Shown here: piece by piece, positions 17,498 to 26,674 of the stretch
How the letters are laid out: every line of letters begins with the position of its first letter
Numbering within the stretch: position 1 is the stretch's first letter
NCBI RefSeq assembly: GCF_003668575.1
Contig: NZ_RCVZ01000003.1
Span: 70,430 to 134,429 of the forward strand
Origin: Falsibacillus albus
GTDB lineage: Bacteria > Bacillota > Bacilli > Bacillales > DSM-25281
Reading direction: 5' to 3'
Length of the DNA: 64,000 nucleotides
Notes under the pieces: generated by a model
What the model saw: the letters and a program-made list of their open reading frames with translations, nothing else
Database searches by the model: none
What the model was told of the DNA's origin: nothing
Position numbers and translations under genes: made by a program

Positions 17498-19882
17498 TCA
17501 GTTGCGAAGCGGTTTTCCTTTTACAAGCATGTGCTGCATCCTTTGCTGTGATTTTTGTTCCCTAACAAGGCTCAGGAAGGCTTCCCTTTCTAAATCCAAT
17601 AAATATTGTTCATCCACTTCTGTGCCATACGGGACTTTGCCGCCCGCGATCACATTTGCCAATTTCTTCGCGATTTTCAAGTCATGTTCAGAGATGAAGC
17701 CGGATAAATGCATGGATTGAGCTCCAAGAAGCAATGTTGCATAACCGCTTTCACCGACGACTGGTACTTTTTTGCGGATTGGCGCTTTATATCCCCTTTC
17801 ATGCAAGGAAAGCACCGCTTGCTTGGCATCGTATATCAAATGATCGCCATTGACGCTTACTCCATCTGCATGGTTTAGGAAGTTATTGCTGCGCGCCTCG
17901 TCTCCTGAAGTTGAAACCTTTGCCATGGCAATCGTTTCAAACACTTTATTCGCTACTTTTTGCAAGTCGAATTCGATGCCATTTGGAAGGCTGTTCAAAT
18001 GTTTGATGTAGAGTTCTTTATTGCCGCCACCGCCTGGAATCAATCCAACGCCGACTTCAACCAACCCCATATACGTTTCCATGGATGCTTGAACATGTGC
18101 TGCAGGGAGGCAGACTTCCGCACCGCCGCCAAGCGTCATGCCAAATGGCGCTGCTACAACCGGCTTGGAACTGTATTTCACTTTCAGCATAGCCTGTTGA
18201 AAATGGCGGACAACCATATCGATTTCAAAATCATTATCGTCCTGTGCTTCCATCAGGATCATTGCAAGATTTGCCCCGACACAGAAGTTCTTGCCTTGAT
18301 TCCCAATCACAAGCCCTTTATAATTTTTCTCCACTTCATCCACAGCAAAATTAATCATTTGGATGATGTCCAATCCGATTGCATTGTTAGGCGAATGGAA
18401 TTCAAGAACCGCTACCCCATCACCGATATCCACCAGACTGGCACCTGAGTTTTTCTTGATTAATTTCCCTTGTTTCTTCAATTGTTTTAAATTGATCACT
18501 TTTGGATTTACTTCTACATTTTGATAGTCGCCATTTTGGTAGAAGGATTCTACACCATCTTCATCCTTATAGAAAGAAGTGATGCCTTTTTCCACCATCT
18601 CCGCTACCCATTTCGGTACTGCAAGTCCCTGTTCTTTCATTTTACCGATCGACTTTTCCAAACCAATGGCATCCCATGTTTCGAATGGCCCAAGCTCCCA
18701 ACCGAATCCCCATTTCATGGCACGGTCAATCGAAACGATGTCATCTGCGATGGTTCCAAGCAATTCAGCAGAGTAAGTAAGAACTGGTGCGATAATATCC
18801 CAGAGCAATTGCCCCGCTTTATCCTGTGAATATACAAGCGTTTTCAATTTTCCCTTTACGCCTTTTTCCTGCTTGCTCATTTCCAGTGCAGGCGTTCTTA
18901 ATTTTTTTCTTTCCTCATATTCAAGCGTTTCTGGATTCAATTGCAGGATTTCTTTCCCTTGTTTTAAATAGAACCCTTGGCCTGACTTGCTTCCAAGCCA
19001 GCCTTTGTCCAGCATTTTCTTCATGAATGCAGGAACATCAAAGACTTCCTTTTCTTTTCCGTCTACTTGTTCATATACGTTGTTTGCAACATGGACAAAT
19101 GTATCCAGACCAACGACATCCAGCGTGCGGAAGGTTGCACTTTTCGGACGTCCGATCAACGGTCCTGTGACAGAATCCACTTCACCGACACTATAGCCGC
19201 CTTTAAGCATTTCCTGAACAGTTACGAGGAGACCGTAAGTACCGATTCTATTCGCGATAAAATTCGGTGTGTCCTTTGCAAGGACGACTCCTTTACCGAG
19301 GACATCCTCCCCATATTCCTTCATAAACTTCACAACTTTATCATCAGTATGTTTAGTTGGGATCACTTCCAAAAGCTTTAAGTAGCGAGGTGGATTAAAG
19401 AAATGCGTTCCCAAGAAGTTCTTTTGAAAATCTTCAGATCTTCCTTCAGCCATCGCTTCCACTGAAATACCAGACGTATTGGAGCTGATAATGCTCCCAG
19501 GCTTACGGTATTTCTCGACTTTTTCAAATACTTTTTTCTTGACATCCAAATTTTCAACCACCACTTCAATGATCCAATCGCAATCGGATAGGGCAGCTAA
19601 ATCATCTTCCATATTTCCAGCTGTGATTAATTGTAAATTATCTTTCACAGTCAGCGGTGCCGGCTTTTGTTTTAATAATTTTTTTAGCGCACTTTGGCTG
19701 AACCGGTTTCTCACTTGCGGATCCTCCAAGGTCAATCCCTTCGCTTTTTCATCTTCTGTCAATTCAGTCGGGACGATGTCCAGAAGCAATGCAGGAACCC
19801 CGATATTAGCTAAATGTGCTGCAATTCCTGATCCCATTACTCCAGATCCAAGAACAGCCGCTTTTTTAATGTGATGAGTCAA
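17498..19882 (-). CDS. fadN: 3-hydroxyacyl-CoA dehydrogenase / enoyl-CoA hydratase FadN
   Basis: Bifunctional beta-oxidation enzyme. The N-terminal part is the NAD-binding hydroxyacyl-CoA dehydrogenase (AVLGSGVMGSGIAAHLANIG, then GTHFFNPPRYLKLLEVIPT); the C-terminal part holds the enoyl-CoA hydratase fold (KPVVAAPFGMTLGGGAEVC). The start is probably TTG at 19882 (GGGGG eight bases upstream, MTHHIKKAAVLGSG, 794 residues). The ATG at 19921 lies inside the FadR box. First gene of fadN-fadA-fadE. Confidence 0.94.
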   Translation of the reverse strand: MTHHIKKAAVLGSGVMGSGIAAHLANIGVPALLLDIVPTELTEDEKAKGLTLEDPQVRNRFSQSALKKLLKQKPAPLTVKDNLQLITAGNMEDDLAALSDCDWIIEVVVENLDVKKKVFEKVEKYRKPGSIISSNTSGISVEAMAEGRSEDFQKNFLGTHFFNPPRYLKLLEVIPTKHTDDKVVKFMKEYGEDVLGKGVVLAKDTPNFIANRIGTYGLLVTVQEMLKGGYSVGEVDSVTGPLIGRPKSATFRTLDVVGLDTFVHVANNVYEQVDGKEKEVFDVPAFMKKMLDKGWLGSKSGQGFYLKQGKEILQLNPETLEYEERKKLRTPALEMSKQEKGVKGKLKTLVYSQDKAGQLLWDIIAPVLTYSAELLGTIADDIVSIDRAMKWGFGWELGPFETWDAIGLEKSIGKMKEQGLAVPKWVAEMVEKGITSFYKDEDGVESFYQNGDYQNVEVNPKVINLKQLKKQGKLIKKNSGASLVDIGDGVAVLEFHSPNNAIGLDIIQMINFAVDEVEKNYKGLVIGNQGKNFCVGANLAMILMEAQDDNDFEIDMVVRHFQQAMLKVKYSSKPVVAAPFGMTLGGGAEVCLPAAHVQASMETYMGLVEVGVGLIPGGGGNKELYIKHLNSLPNGIEFDLQKVANKVFETIAMAKVSTSGDEARSNNFLNHADGVSVNGDHLIYDAKQAVLSLHERGYKAPIRKKVPVVGESGYATLLLGAQSMHLSGFISEHDLKIAKKLANVIAGGKVPYGTEVDEQYLLDLEREAFLSLVREQKSQQRMQHMLVKGKPLRN

Positions 19883-19906
19883 GGCAACTTCCCCCTTTGT
19901 GTATTT

Positions 19907-19924
19907 TGAATGAACACTCATTCA
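19907..19924. promoter_or_regulatory. FadR operator of the fadNAE operon
   Basis: TGAATGA-ACAC-TCATTCA is a perfect inverted repeat that matches the known Bacillus FadR consensus (TGAATGA N4 TCATTCA). It lies 25 bp upstream of the fadN start, so FadR would repress the operon until long-chain acyl-CoA binds. Confidence 0.9.
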
Positions 19925-20084
19925 TTTTATGCTCAAAAAAATTTCCCGCGAATGAGTTATAATACTTATACTATATAAGATTTTCTGAAATCTCGCAATA
20001 ATTTAAACTTTAAAATAAGGTAAATTTTCTAAATATTTTTTGGCCGTTTCAAACATACTTAAATCTTTTTAAGGGCAAACTATG

Positions 20085-20102
20085 TCCGGAGGTGATTCCG
20101 GA
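20085..20102 (+). promoter_or_regulatory. Hairpin overlapping the yuzL ribosome binding site
   Basis: TCCGGA-GGTGAT-TCCGGA forms a 6-bp stem and 6-nt loop immediately before the yuzL ATG. Part of the Shine-Dalgarno (GGAGGTGAT) is in the stem and part in the loop, so translation could be dampened. Structure is inferred from pairing only. Confidence 0.4.
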
Positions 20103-20237
20103 ATGGCCAAGCATAAAAAAGATCCATCAAAAGCTGCTGTCAGTGCAGCAAGTGTAAAAGGTAACGCTGGACCTACAGTCGAAGATGATGGCGGAGGAAA
20201 ACGGAACAGCCAAAATAACCAATTCAAAAAACCTTAA
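20103..20237 (+). CDS. yuzL: YuzL-like small protein
   Basis: A 44-residue hydrophilic protein starting MAKHKKDPSKAAVSAASVKG and ending NQFKKP, with an excellent GGAGGTGAT ribosome site. The KKDPSKxxVSAASVKGxAG pattern is that of the YuzL family, known from Bacillus in the same place beside fadN (yusL). Function not established; composition resembles small spore proteins. Divergent from the fad operon. Confidence 0.8.
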   Translation: MAKHKKDPSKAAVSAASVKGNAGPTVEDDGGGKRNSQNNQFKKP

Positions 20238-20253
20238 TTCAATGTTCTTAGTA

Positions 20254-20372
20254 CAAAGGGTTGTGGAAGGTTGATTTCCGTGGAAGGACACTCGCTTTCC
20301 GAGGCGCGGGTGGTGAGCCTCTTCGCTTCGCTGCGGGGGCTCGTACCTTCCGCTCCAATCACACGATTCCCG
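20254..20372 (+). repeat. Interspersed intergenic element, copy F (core with degenerate ends)
   Basis: GGAAGGTTGATTTCCGTGG, CACTCGCTTTCCGAGGCGCG, GTGAGCCTCTTCGCTTCGC, and CGTACCTTCCGCTCCAATCA define the core. The outer ends are not recognisable. It lies between yuzL and the proline dehydrogenase gene, past the terminator of the latter and in its sense orientation. Confidence 0.8.
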
Positions 20373-20448
20373 CAATTTTTCTATAATTTTAGTCTTGAAC
20401 TCCATTTATTCTGCCATTTAAACTCCACAACTGGCATGTCAAAATTCA

Positions 20449-20484
20449 ATAAAAAAAAGAAGGCTGAATCATTTTCAGCCTTCT
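20449..20484 (-). terminator. Terminator of the proline dehydrogenase gene
   Basis: A perfect 11-bp inverted repeat (AGAAGGCTGAA / TTCAGCCTTCT) is followed on the minus strand by seven or more T residues, right after the stop codon at 20493. Confidence 0.92.
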
Positions 20485-20492
20485 TGCAGTTT

Positions 20493-21410
20493 TTACTTTG
20501 CGATGACGCCTTTCAAAACAAACGCGACATTAGCAGGACGTTCAGCCAGACGGCGCATGAAATAACCGTACCAATCCGTGCCATAGGGAACATAGACGCG
20601 CATTTTATAGCCTTCGTTCACAAGCTCCAACTGACGCTCCGGACGAATTCCATAAAGCATTTGGAATTCAAATTGATCTTTAGGGATGTTATGCTCCTCT
20701 ACGAGCTGTTTGGTATATTCAATCATGGAATCATCATGTGTCGCCACTGCGGTATAATTCCCATTTAGAAGATGCATTTTAATGATTTTTTTATAATTTT
20801 CATCTACGTCTTTTTTCTCAGGGAAGGCTACCTCCGGAGACTCTTTGTAAGCTCCTTTTACAAGGCGGAGGTTTGGTGAGTATGCATTAAGCTCCTCCAT
20901 ATCCTTCACTGTCCTGTATAAATATGCTTGAATGACCGTACCGATATTATCGAATTCGGACTTCAGCTGTTTAAAGATTTCAAGTGTTTTTTGGCAGCGG
21001 GAATAGTCTTCCATGTCAATCGTGACAAAGACATTATTTTGTGTAGCCGCTTCCAAAATCCTTCTCATATTATTCAATACGATTTCGTCGGAGATATCCA
21101 TGCCCATGGAAGTCATCTTTAAAGAAAGCTGTGAATTCAAATGTTCTTTTCCAATTGCATTGATGGCAACAATGCAATTATCAGCCATTTCATTCGCTTC
21201 CCGTTCATTGTCGACAAATTCTCCCAAGTAATCGATCGTAACGACAAGGCCTTTATTATTCAAATCTTTTATCACATCGACTGCTTGCTTAATTGCTTCA
21301 CCTGCAACAAACCTTGCTGCACCGAATCGCAAACCATAACGCTTTGCCAATTTAGTTAAAAACTTATTTTTAGATAAAAACAAGAAAAAGTTTCTCATGA
21401 GTTGTTCCAT
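20493..21410 (-). CDS. fadM: Proline dehydrogenase (PRODH, FadM/YusM type)
   Basis: Monofunctional FAD-dependent proline dehydrogenase, oxidising proline to pyrroline-5-carboxylate. The 305-residue TIM barrel shows LRLVKGAYKESPEVAFP (substrate/FAD region), AVATHDDSMIEYTKQL, FEFQMLYGIRPERQLELVNEG and the C-terminal VYVPYGTDWYGYFMRRLAERP with the two conserved arginines. B. subtilis has this gene (yusM) next to fadN. GGAGG ribosome site; a cre site lies about 80 bp upstream. Confidence 0.93.
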   Translation of the reverse strand: MEQLMRNFFLFLSKNKFLTKLAKRYGLRFGAARFVAGEAIKQAVDVIKDLNNKGLVVTIDYLGEFVDNEREANEMADNCIVAINAIGKEHLNSQLSLKMTSMGMDISDEIVLNNMRRILEAATQNNVFVTIDMEDYSRCQKTLEIFKQLKSEFDNIGTVIQAYLYRTVKDMEELNAYSPNLRLVKGAYKESPEVAFPEKKDVDENYKKIIKMHLLNGNYTAVATHDDSMIEYTKQLVEEHNIPKDQFEFQMLYGIRPERQLELVNEGYKMRVYVPYGTDWYGYFMRRLAERPANVAFVLKGVIAK

Positions 21411-21490
21411 GATGTGATTCCTCCTAAACTATCAATCTTAATTAATGACACACCAAACAAATAAGAAATAATAAAAGCCTTAAGCAACGA

Positions 21491-21504
21491 TGAAAACGCT
21501 TACT
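21491..21504. promoter_or_regulatory. CcpA cre site upstream of proline dehydrogenase
   Basis: TGAAAACGCTTACT fits the Bacillus cre consensus TGWAARCGYTWNCW at every position. It lies 81 bp upstream of the gene start, so catabolite control of proline use is likely. An AT-rich TATAAT-containing region lies beside it, but I could not define a full promoter. Confidence 0.75.
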
Positions 21505-21691
21505 TTTGAGATAAAAAAATTATATTACAATAACCATTTCATCTTACTCAATAACATTATTTTATCATCTTTGAAAAACTTTGGATATAGTTTTTGTCAA
21601 CGATTGCACAACTTTTTCTCTGTTTTTGTCGAATACTCTTTTTTATTCTTGGAATCATAATGAAGAAACAAAAAATGAAGGAGGTCGTTCA

Positions 21692-21946
21692 ATGTATCAA
21701 CAGCAGCAAGGGAACCAAATGCAGGAGCCTCCTGCGGTTTTAACCACAAAAGACACCCTATATATTAACGATATGCTTGCTTGGAATCTTTTGGCCATGA
21801 AAAAAGCCCATTTTGCAGCAAGCCAGTGTCAGGATCAGGATGTAAAGGCGAAAATCGATCAATGTGGTCAGATGCACCAGAGGCATTACGATCAAATACT
21901 TGCTCACCTCAATCAGCATGTTCAAAATAACAATCAATCCATGTAA
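21692..21946 (+). CDS. yusN: CotF-family spore coat protein YusN
   Basis: An 84-residue protein with Gln/Asn-rich N-terminus (MYQQQQGNQMQEPPAVLTTKD) and a helical CotF-like core (DTLYINDMLAWNLLAMKKAHFAA). The true start is the ATG at 21692 (GGAGG); 37 codons of upstream open frame have no ribosome site. First of two coat-type genes; matches yusN next to yusM in B. subtilis. Expected in the mother cell during sporulation. Confidence 0.85.
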   Translation: MYQQQQGNQMQEPPAVLTTKDTLYINDMLAWNLLAMKKAHFAASQCQDQDVKAKIDQCGQMHQRHYDQILAHLNQHVQNNNQSM

Positions 21947-21958
21947 GGAGGGGATAAA

Positions 21959-22297
21959 ATGCAGCAGCAATCGTCCAATATTCAAAACACTTCCACCCCT
22001 GTTCCGCAAACACCGCAAATGAATGACAGGGATTTTATCAATGATGTTCTTTCAATGGAAAAATACATGACCGCTTCGTATTGCACAGCAATGAATGAAG
22101 CGAGTCATCAGGCATTTTATCAAGATTTGCTTGCCATCTTCACGGAAACGCAGAATGCTCAGCGTGACTTATTCAACACCATGTTCCAAAAAGGGTGGTA
22201 TAAGCTTGAAAGTGCAGATCTGCAAAAGCTTAAGCAATCCAGTCAGCAACATCAGGGATATTCAACTCAATTCCCATATGGTCAGCACCTTCAATAG
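21959..22297 (+). CDS. CotF-family spore coat protein
   Basis: A 112-residue Gln-rich protein related to the preceding gene. The helical core NDVLSMEKYMTASYCTAMNEAS is followed by a HQAFYQDLLAIFTETQNAQRD helix, typical of CotF-like coat proteins. It starts 12 bp after yusN with AGGAGGGG at its ribosome site, and the pair ends in one terminator, so it is a two-gene operon. Confidence 0.85.
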   Translation: MQQQSSNIQNTSTPVPQTPQMNDRDFINDVLSMEKYMTASYCTAMNEASHQAFYQDLLAIFTETQNAQRDLFNTMFQKGWYKLESADLQKLKQSSQQHQGYSTQFPYGQHLQ

Positions 22298-22314
22298 TAT
22301 TGAAAGAAAACACT

Positions 22315-22343
22315 AAGCATACCGTTTTTCAACAGGTATGCTT
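22315..22343 (+). terminator. Terminator of the two-gene coat operon
   Basis: AAGCATACC / GGTATGCTT hairpin followed by TTCTTATTT on the plus strand, shortly after the second coat gene. Confidence 0.85.
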
Positions 22344-22400
22344 TTCTTATTTATTCCTATAAAATATTTATATACATATGTTTGTTATGGGGGTAAAAAC

Positions 22401-23516
22401 GTGCTGACAAGGAATTTAGCAAATAAAATCGTAATGGAAATGAGAAATCTGCTCAATGAAGAAATCATCGTTGCTAATCCCACCGGAATCATTATCGCTA
22501 GTACGGATCAAGAAAGGATCGGCGATTTTCACGAAGGGGCACTTCATACTTGCACCAAAAAAACACTTACTATCATTGCTTCAAATGATACCAAAAGATG
22601 GACGGGAGTGAAGCCCGGAATCAATCTGCCCGTCTTCTTTCATGAAGAGGTTATAGGCGTAATCGGGATAACTGGAGACCCAAGGACAGTTTCACCATTT
22701 GGGGAAATTGTGAAAAAGATGACCGAGCTTTTGATACAGGAGAACTATTATATTGAAGAAATGAACCTCGCAGCCAGGTCGCTGGAAGCTTTGGTTTTCG
22801 ACTGGCTTGAAAAAGAGCCCATCGATGAATCCTTCAAGTCAAGGGCGGCTGCACTTGGTTTCGACCTTACCCTTCCTTTTCGGATCGCCTTAATTCACAC
22901 CATAGCCTCATTTGGCACAAGGTTTCCTTCCTCCTTCATTTCGAATTGGAACCACCTCCATCCATCCCGTCATTTGATTAGATGGGGAAACGATCGACTC
23001 TTATACATCATGGATGCTTCGGCAATGAGGCTCCTTCATGATGTCAGGGATGATCTTCTCTCATTGAAATCAATGTTGGAATCTGAGCTTCAATGTTCCG
23101 TTGCCATAGGAGTGGGCTCGTCTATAGATGCTGTTAAAATCAGGATATCCTATCAGCAGGCCGAGCGGGCATTGAAATCTGCTGCTGCAACGGAAGAGAT
23201 CATATTTGAATCTGACCTGACAATTGAAATGATCACACAGGAAATAAATAAAGATATCCAAAAACAATACTTAGCAAGAACGATTTCCCCCCTGTTGGAC
23301 AATGATAATTTATTGAGCACCCTTCAGGCATTTTTTCACTGCAACATGGCCTTTAATGAAACAGCAAGTTATCTTCACATTCATATCAATACCTTGCATT
23401 ATCGCCTGCGAAGGATCGAAGAGATGACCGGTCATAGCCTTAAAACGGCAAAAGGATTAGTTGCTCTTTATATTGCGCTTTCCTTTTTGGAGGATTCAAC
23501 AAAATTATTCGAATAG
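22401..23516 (+). CDS. ysfB: CdaR-family transcriptional regulator (YsfB-like)
   Basis: A 371-residue regulator with an N-terminal sugar-diacid recognition domain (VANPTGIIIASTDQERIGDFHEGA), a middle GGDEF-like linker, and the C-terminal PucR-type helix-turn-helix (FNETASYLHIHINTLHYRLRRIEEMTG). CdaR proteins sense small diacids or hydroxyacids. B. subtilis has the same gene order ysfB-glcD-glcF, so it probably activates the glycolate genes downstream. GTG start at 22401 with GGGGG upstream. Confidence 0.88.
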   Translation: MLTRNLANKIVMEMRNLLNEEIIVANPTGIIIASTDQERIGDFHEGALHTCTKKTLTIIASNDTKRWTGVKPGINLPVFFHEEVIGVIGITGDPRTVSPFGEIVKKMTELLIQENYYIEEMNLAARSLEALVFDWLEKEPIDESFKSRAAALGFDLTLPFRIALIHTIASFGTRFPSSFISNWNHLHPSRHLIRWGNDRLLYIMDASAMRLLHDVRDDLLSLKSMLESELQCSVAIGVGSSIDAVKIRISYQQAERALKSAAATEEIIFESDLTIEMITQEINKDIQKQYLARTISPLLDNDNLLSTLQAFFHCNMAFNETASYLHIHINTLHYRLRRIEEMTGHSLKTAKGLVALYIALSFLEDSTKLFE

Positions 23517-23582
23517 ATTGCCATTTTTTCAGTTGATTATACATAGAGTTTCTATCCTTCCTTTTCTATACTTATAAATAAC

Positions 23583-23765
23583 AGGTCTTTTCATAATAAA
23601 TCTAAGATCGTATGAGGTTGATTTCCGCGGAAGGATGCTCGCTTTCCGAGGGGCGGGCGGTGAGCCCTCAGGAGTCTCGCACCTTCCGCTCCAATCAACA
23701 TCTAAGGGCGAATGATTTACAAGATATCCTTTTAAAAACAACAATCTTTTATAAATTCGCCTTTT
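23583..23765 (+). repeat. Interspersed intergenic element, copy G
   Basis: Compact copy: GAGGTTGATTTCCGCGGAAG, GATGCTCGCTTTCCGAGGGG, CGGGCGGTGAGCCCTCAGG, AGTCTCGCACCTTCCGCTCC, AATCAACATCTA and right end AAAACAACAATCTTTTATAA. It separates the regulator from glcD; the rest of the 23517-23844 gap shows nothing else clear. Unlike most copies it is antisense to the gene upstream. Confidence 0.82.
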
Positions 23766-23844
23766 GTCATGTTTGTTGATTTAACTATGAATCAATGGAT
23801 TCCTATAGAAAAGAATCTAAATAGAACAGATCGGAGGTAGCAAG

Positions 23845-25257
23845 ATGATTTCTACAAAAGTATTACAGGAATTTCAATCAATCGTCGGTGTTGAAAATGT
23901 CGATGATTCAAAAGCTGGCAGATTAGTATATTCCTATGATGCAACACCTCAATTTCAATCCATGCCTGATGCCATCGTAGCCCCAAGAACCACAAAGGAA
24001 GTAGCGGAATTGCTGAAGGTGTGCAATGCACACCAGATTCCCATTGTTCCAAGGGGATCGGGAACAAACCTTTGTGCAGGAACATGCCCTTCGGAAGGGG
24101 GGATCGTTCTCCTGTTCAAACATATGAACAGGCTTTTGGAGCTCGACCACGAGAATTTAACGGTGACCGTCCAGCCTGGAATCATTACGCTTGACCTGAT
24201 TAATGAGGTAGAAAAACATGGTCTTTTCTATCCCCCAGACCCTAGTTCGATGAAAATATCAACGATCGGAGGGAACGTCAATGAAAACTCCGGCGGTCTG
24301 AGAGGGCTTAAATACGGAGTGACGCGCGATTATGTACTCGGATTGGAAGCCGTCCTTGCCAATGGAGATATTATCAGGACCGGGGGAAAGCTGGCCAAGG
24401 ATGTTGCCGGGTATGACCTGACTAGATTATTAGTCGGTTCGGAAGGCACACTTGCAATCATAACGGAAGTGACGCTTAAATTGATCCCAATGCCGGAATC
24501 AAAGAAAACCTTGCTCGCACTTTATGAAGACATGGATGCTGCAGCCAAAACCGTCTCCAGCATCATCGCTGATAAAATCATCCCAACCACTTTGGAGTTT
24601 CTCGATCAGCCAACCCTCAAGGTCGTCGAAGATTTCGTTAAGATTGGACTTCCTACCGACGTGAAAGCTGTCCTACTGATTGAACAGGATGGGCACCCGG
24701 ATATTGTCGCAAGGGATATTGAAAATATAACCAAAATTTGTTTAGCAGAACGCGCTGTTTCGGTGCAGGCAGCCAAGTCTGAGGAGGAAGCAGAAGCATT
24801 GCGTACTGCAAGGAGGTCTGCTTTATCCGCCCTTGCCCGTTTGAAGCCCACTACTATTTTAGAGGATGCAACCGTTCCCCGTTCTCAAATCGCCAATATG
24901 GTCAAAGCCATCAATGAAATTGCAATCAAACATCAATTAAATATTTGTACATTCGGACACGCCGGTGACGGAAACCTCCATCCGACAGTTCCTACGGATG
25001 CCCGCAATTCAGAAGAAATGGAACGAGTTGAGCTGGCTTTTGCAGAAATTTTCGCTCATGCCATCGACCTTGGCGGAACGATAACGGGGGAACATGGAGT
25101 AGGAATGATGAAAGCCCCCTACTTAGAATGGAAACTTGGGAAAGAAGGGATTGCTGCAATGAAAGCAATTAAATCTGCCCTCGATCCGCTTAACATTCTA
25201 AATCCAGGAAAGATATTTGCCAAGGACTCGAGAAAACGCGTGGTGATTTCTAAATGA
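23845..25257 (+). CDS. glcD: Glycolate oxidase FAD-binding subunit GlcD
   Basis: FAD-linked oxidase of the VAO family that oxidises glycolate (possibly lactate) to the oxoacid. The FAD_binding_4 domain shows PRGSGTNLCAGTCPSEGG and PDPSSMKISTIGGNVNENSG; the C-terminal cap shows FGHAGDGNLHPTVPTDARN and GGTITGEHGVGMMK. 470 residues, GGAGG ribosome site. The stop overlaps the glcF start (ATGA). Confidence 0.95.
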   Translation: MISTKVLQEFQSIVGVENVDDSKAGRLVYSYDATPQFQSMPDAIVAPRTTKEVAELLKVCNAHQIPIVPRGSGTNLCAGTCPSEGGIVLLFKHMNRLLELDHENLTVTVQPGIITLDLINEVEKHGLFYPPDPSSMKISTIGGNVNENSGGLRGLKYGVTRDYVLGLEAVLANGDIIRTGGKLAKDVAGYDLTRLLVGSEGTLAIITEVTLKLIPMPESKKTLLALYEDMDAAAKTVSSIIADKIIPTTLEFLDQPTLKVVEDFVKIGLPTDVKAVLLIEQDGHPDIVARDIENITKICLAERAVSVQAAKSEEEAEALRTARRSALSALARLKPTTILEDATVPRSQIANMVKAINEIAIKHQLNICTFGHAGDGNLHPTVPTDARNSEEMERVELAFAEIFAHAIDLGGTITGEHGVGMMKAPYLEWKLGKEGIAAMKAIKSALDPLNILNPGKIFAKDSRKRVVISK

Positions 25258-26585
25258 CGACCATGAAAGAACAAAAAAACATCCAAGAACAATTCAAAAC
25301 AAGGATGAACGAGGATGAACTCCTTAATTGTATGAGGTGTGGATTTTGCCTTCCTTCCTGCCCAACCTACATCGAGTCAGGATACAATGAAGCTCATTCA
25401 CCCAGGGGGAGAATCGCCCTCATGAAGGCTGTCGTGGACGGAATCATCGAACCGGATGAGGATGTCGAGCATTCCTTGAATTTGTGCCTTGGCTGCCGTG
25501 CATGTGAGCCAGTCTGTCCTTCAGGTGTAAAATACGGCCATTTATTAGAGGATGCCAGGGATATTATACATCAGAACAAAAAACATTCCTTGCCTGCAAG
25601 AATCACGAGAAAGGTGGCTTTTGAAGGATTGTTCCCTTATCAGAATCGAATGAGGGCAGTCACGAACCTTCTCGGTCTTTATCAGCGATCCGGCCTGCAG
25701 AGTGCCGTTAGAAAAATCGGTTTGATGAACTTTCTACCAGACCACCTCTCTTCCATGGAGAAGGTCCTTCCTTCAGTGCCTAAAATGAAAGAAATGGGAA
25801 ATCGCCCTGTCCACCTCAAGGCAATGGGGCAGAGAAAAGCGAAAGTGGCATTTTTCAGCGGATGTTTAATGGATACAATGTTCATGACGACAAATAATGC
25901 TACATTGAAGCTTCTGCAGATTGCCGGGTGTGAAATCCATATCCCTGAGAAACAAGCGTGCTGCGGTGCGCTCCATGGCCACAGCGGAGAAAAGAATCAA
26001 GCCAAGGAAATGGCCAAGCGCAACATTGAAGCCTTTGAGGGCATCAATGCAGATTATATCATCACGAATGCAGGGGGCTGCGGTGCATTCTTGATCGACT
26101 ATGACCATCTATTAAAGGACGATCCCAACTACTGTGAGCGGGCCGTTCATTTTAAGTCAAAGCTAAAGGATTTATCCAACATACTGGTCGAATTGAACTT
26201 TCATGAGGATCAAAACCTCAGCCTTCCCCCTCAAAGTGTGACATACCAGGATTCATGCCATTTGCGAAATGTCATGAATACGAAACATGAGCCAAGGACC
26301 CTTCTTCAGTCCATCAACGGCATTCGTTATATCGAAATGAAGGATGCCGACCGCTGCTGTGGATCAGCAGGAATTTACAATATCGTAGAAGCAGAGATGT
26401 CGATGCAGATTTTGGATCATAAAATGAAAACAGCCAAGCAAACGAACGCCGCAACAATCGTAACAGCCAACCCTGGATGTCTGCTGCAAATGAAACTCGG
26501 AATCGAACGTGAAGGACTCAGTCACAAGATGCAAGCTGTCCATATCGCTGATTTTCTGCTGCAGGCAGTTGATGGCAAAGAATGA
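25254..26585 (+). CDS. glcF: Glycolate oxidase iron-sulfur subunit GlcF
   Basis: Carries two [4Fe-4S] ferredoxin motifs near the N-terminus (CMRCGFCLPSCPTY and CLGCRACEPVCPSG) and two CCG domains (KQACCGALHGH and ADRCCGSAGIYN) toward the C-terminus. It passes electrons from GlcD to the membrane quinone pool. 443 residues; start overlaps glcD by 4 bp, so the two subunits are translationally coupled. Confidence 0.95.
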   Translation: MTTMKEQKNIQEQFKTRMNEDELLNCMRCGFCLPSCPTYIESGYNEAHSPRGRIALMKAVVDGIIEPDEDVEHSLNLCLGCRACEPVCPSGVKYGHLLEDARDIIHQNKKHSLPARITRKVAFEGLFPYQNRMRAVTNLLGLYQRSGLQSAVRKIGLMNFLPDHLSSMEKVLPSVPKMKEMGNRPVHLKAMGQRKAKVAFFSGCLMDTMFMTTNNATLKLLQIAGCEIHIPEKQACCGALHGHSGEKNQAKEMAKRNIEAFEGINADYIITNAGGCGAFLIDYDHLLKDDPNYCERAVHFKSKLKDLSNILVELNFHEDQNLSLPPQSVTYQDSCHLRNVMNTKHEPRTLLQSINGIRYIEMKDADRCCGSAGIYNIVEAEMSMQILDHKMKTAKQTNAATIVTANPGCLLQMKLGIEREGLSHKMQAVHIADFLLQAVDGKE

Positions 26586-26637
26586 CTCTGAATATTCAAA
26601 CCTCTGAATATTCGAAAGGGAACGGCTGGATCAAAAA

Positions 26638-26672
26638 AACTCCTGTATGTCTTGGAGACATACAGGAGTTTT
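26638..26672. terminator. Bidirectional terminator between glcF and yusU
   Basis: A perfect inverted repeat (AAACTCCTGTATGTC / GACATACAGGAGTTT) with a 5-nt loop has T runs on both strands and lies between two convergent genes. Confidence 0.92.
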
Positions 26673-26674
26673 CA

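Noticed and set aside
26586-26613. Direct repeat CTCTGAATATTC twice after glcF
   Set aside because: Short, AT-rich and between a stop codon and a strong terminator. It may be a chance duplication; I saw no promoter it could control.
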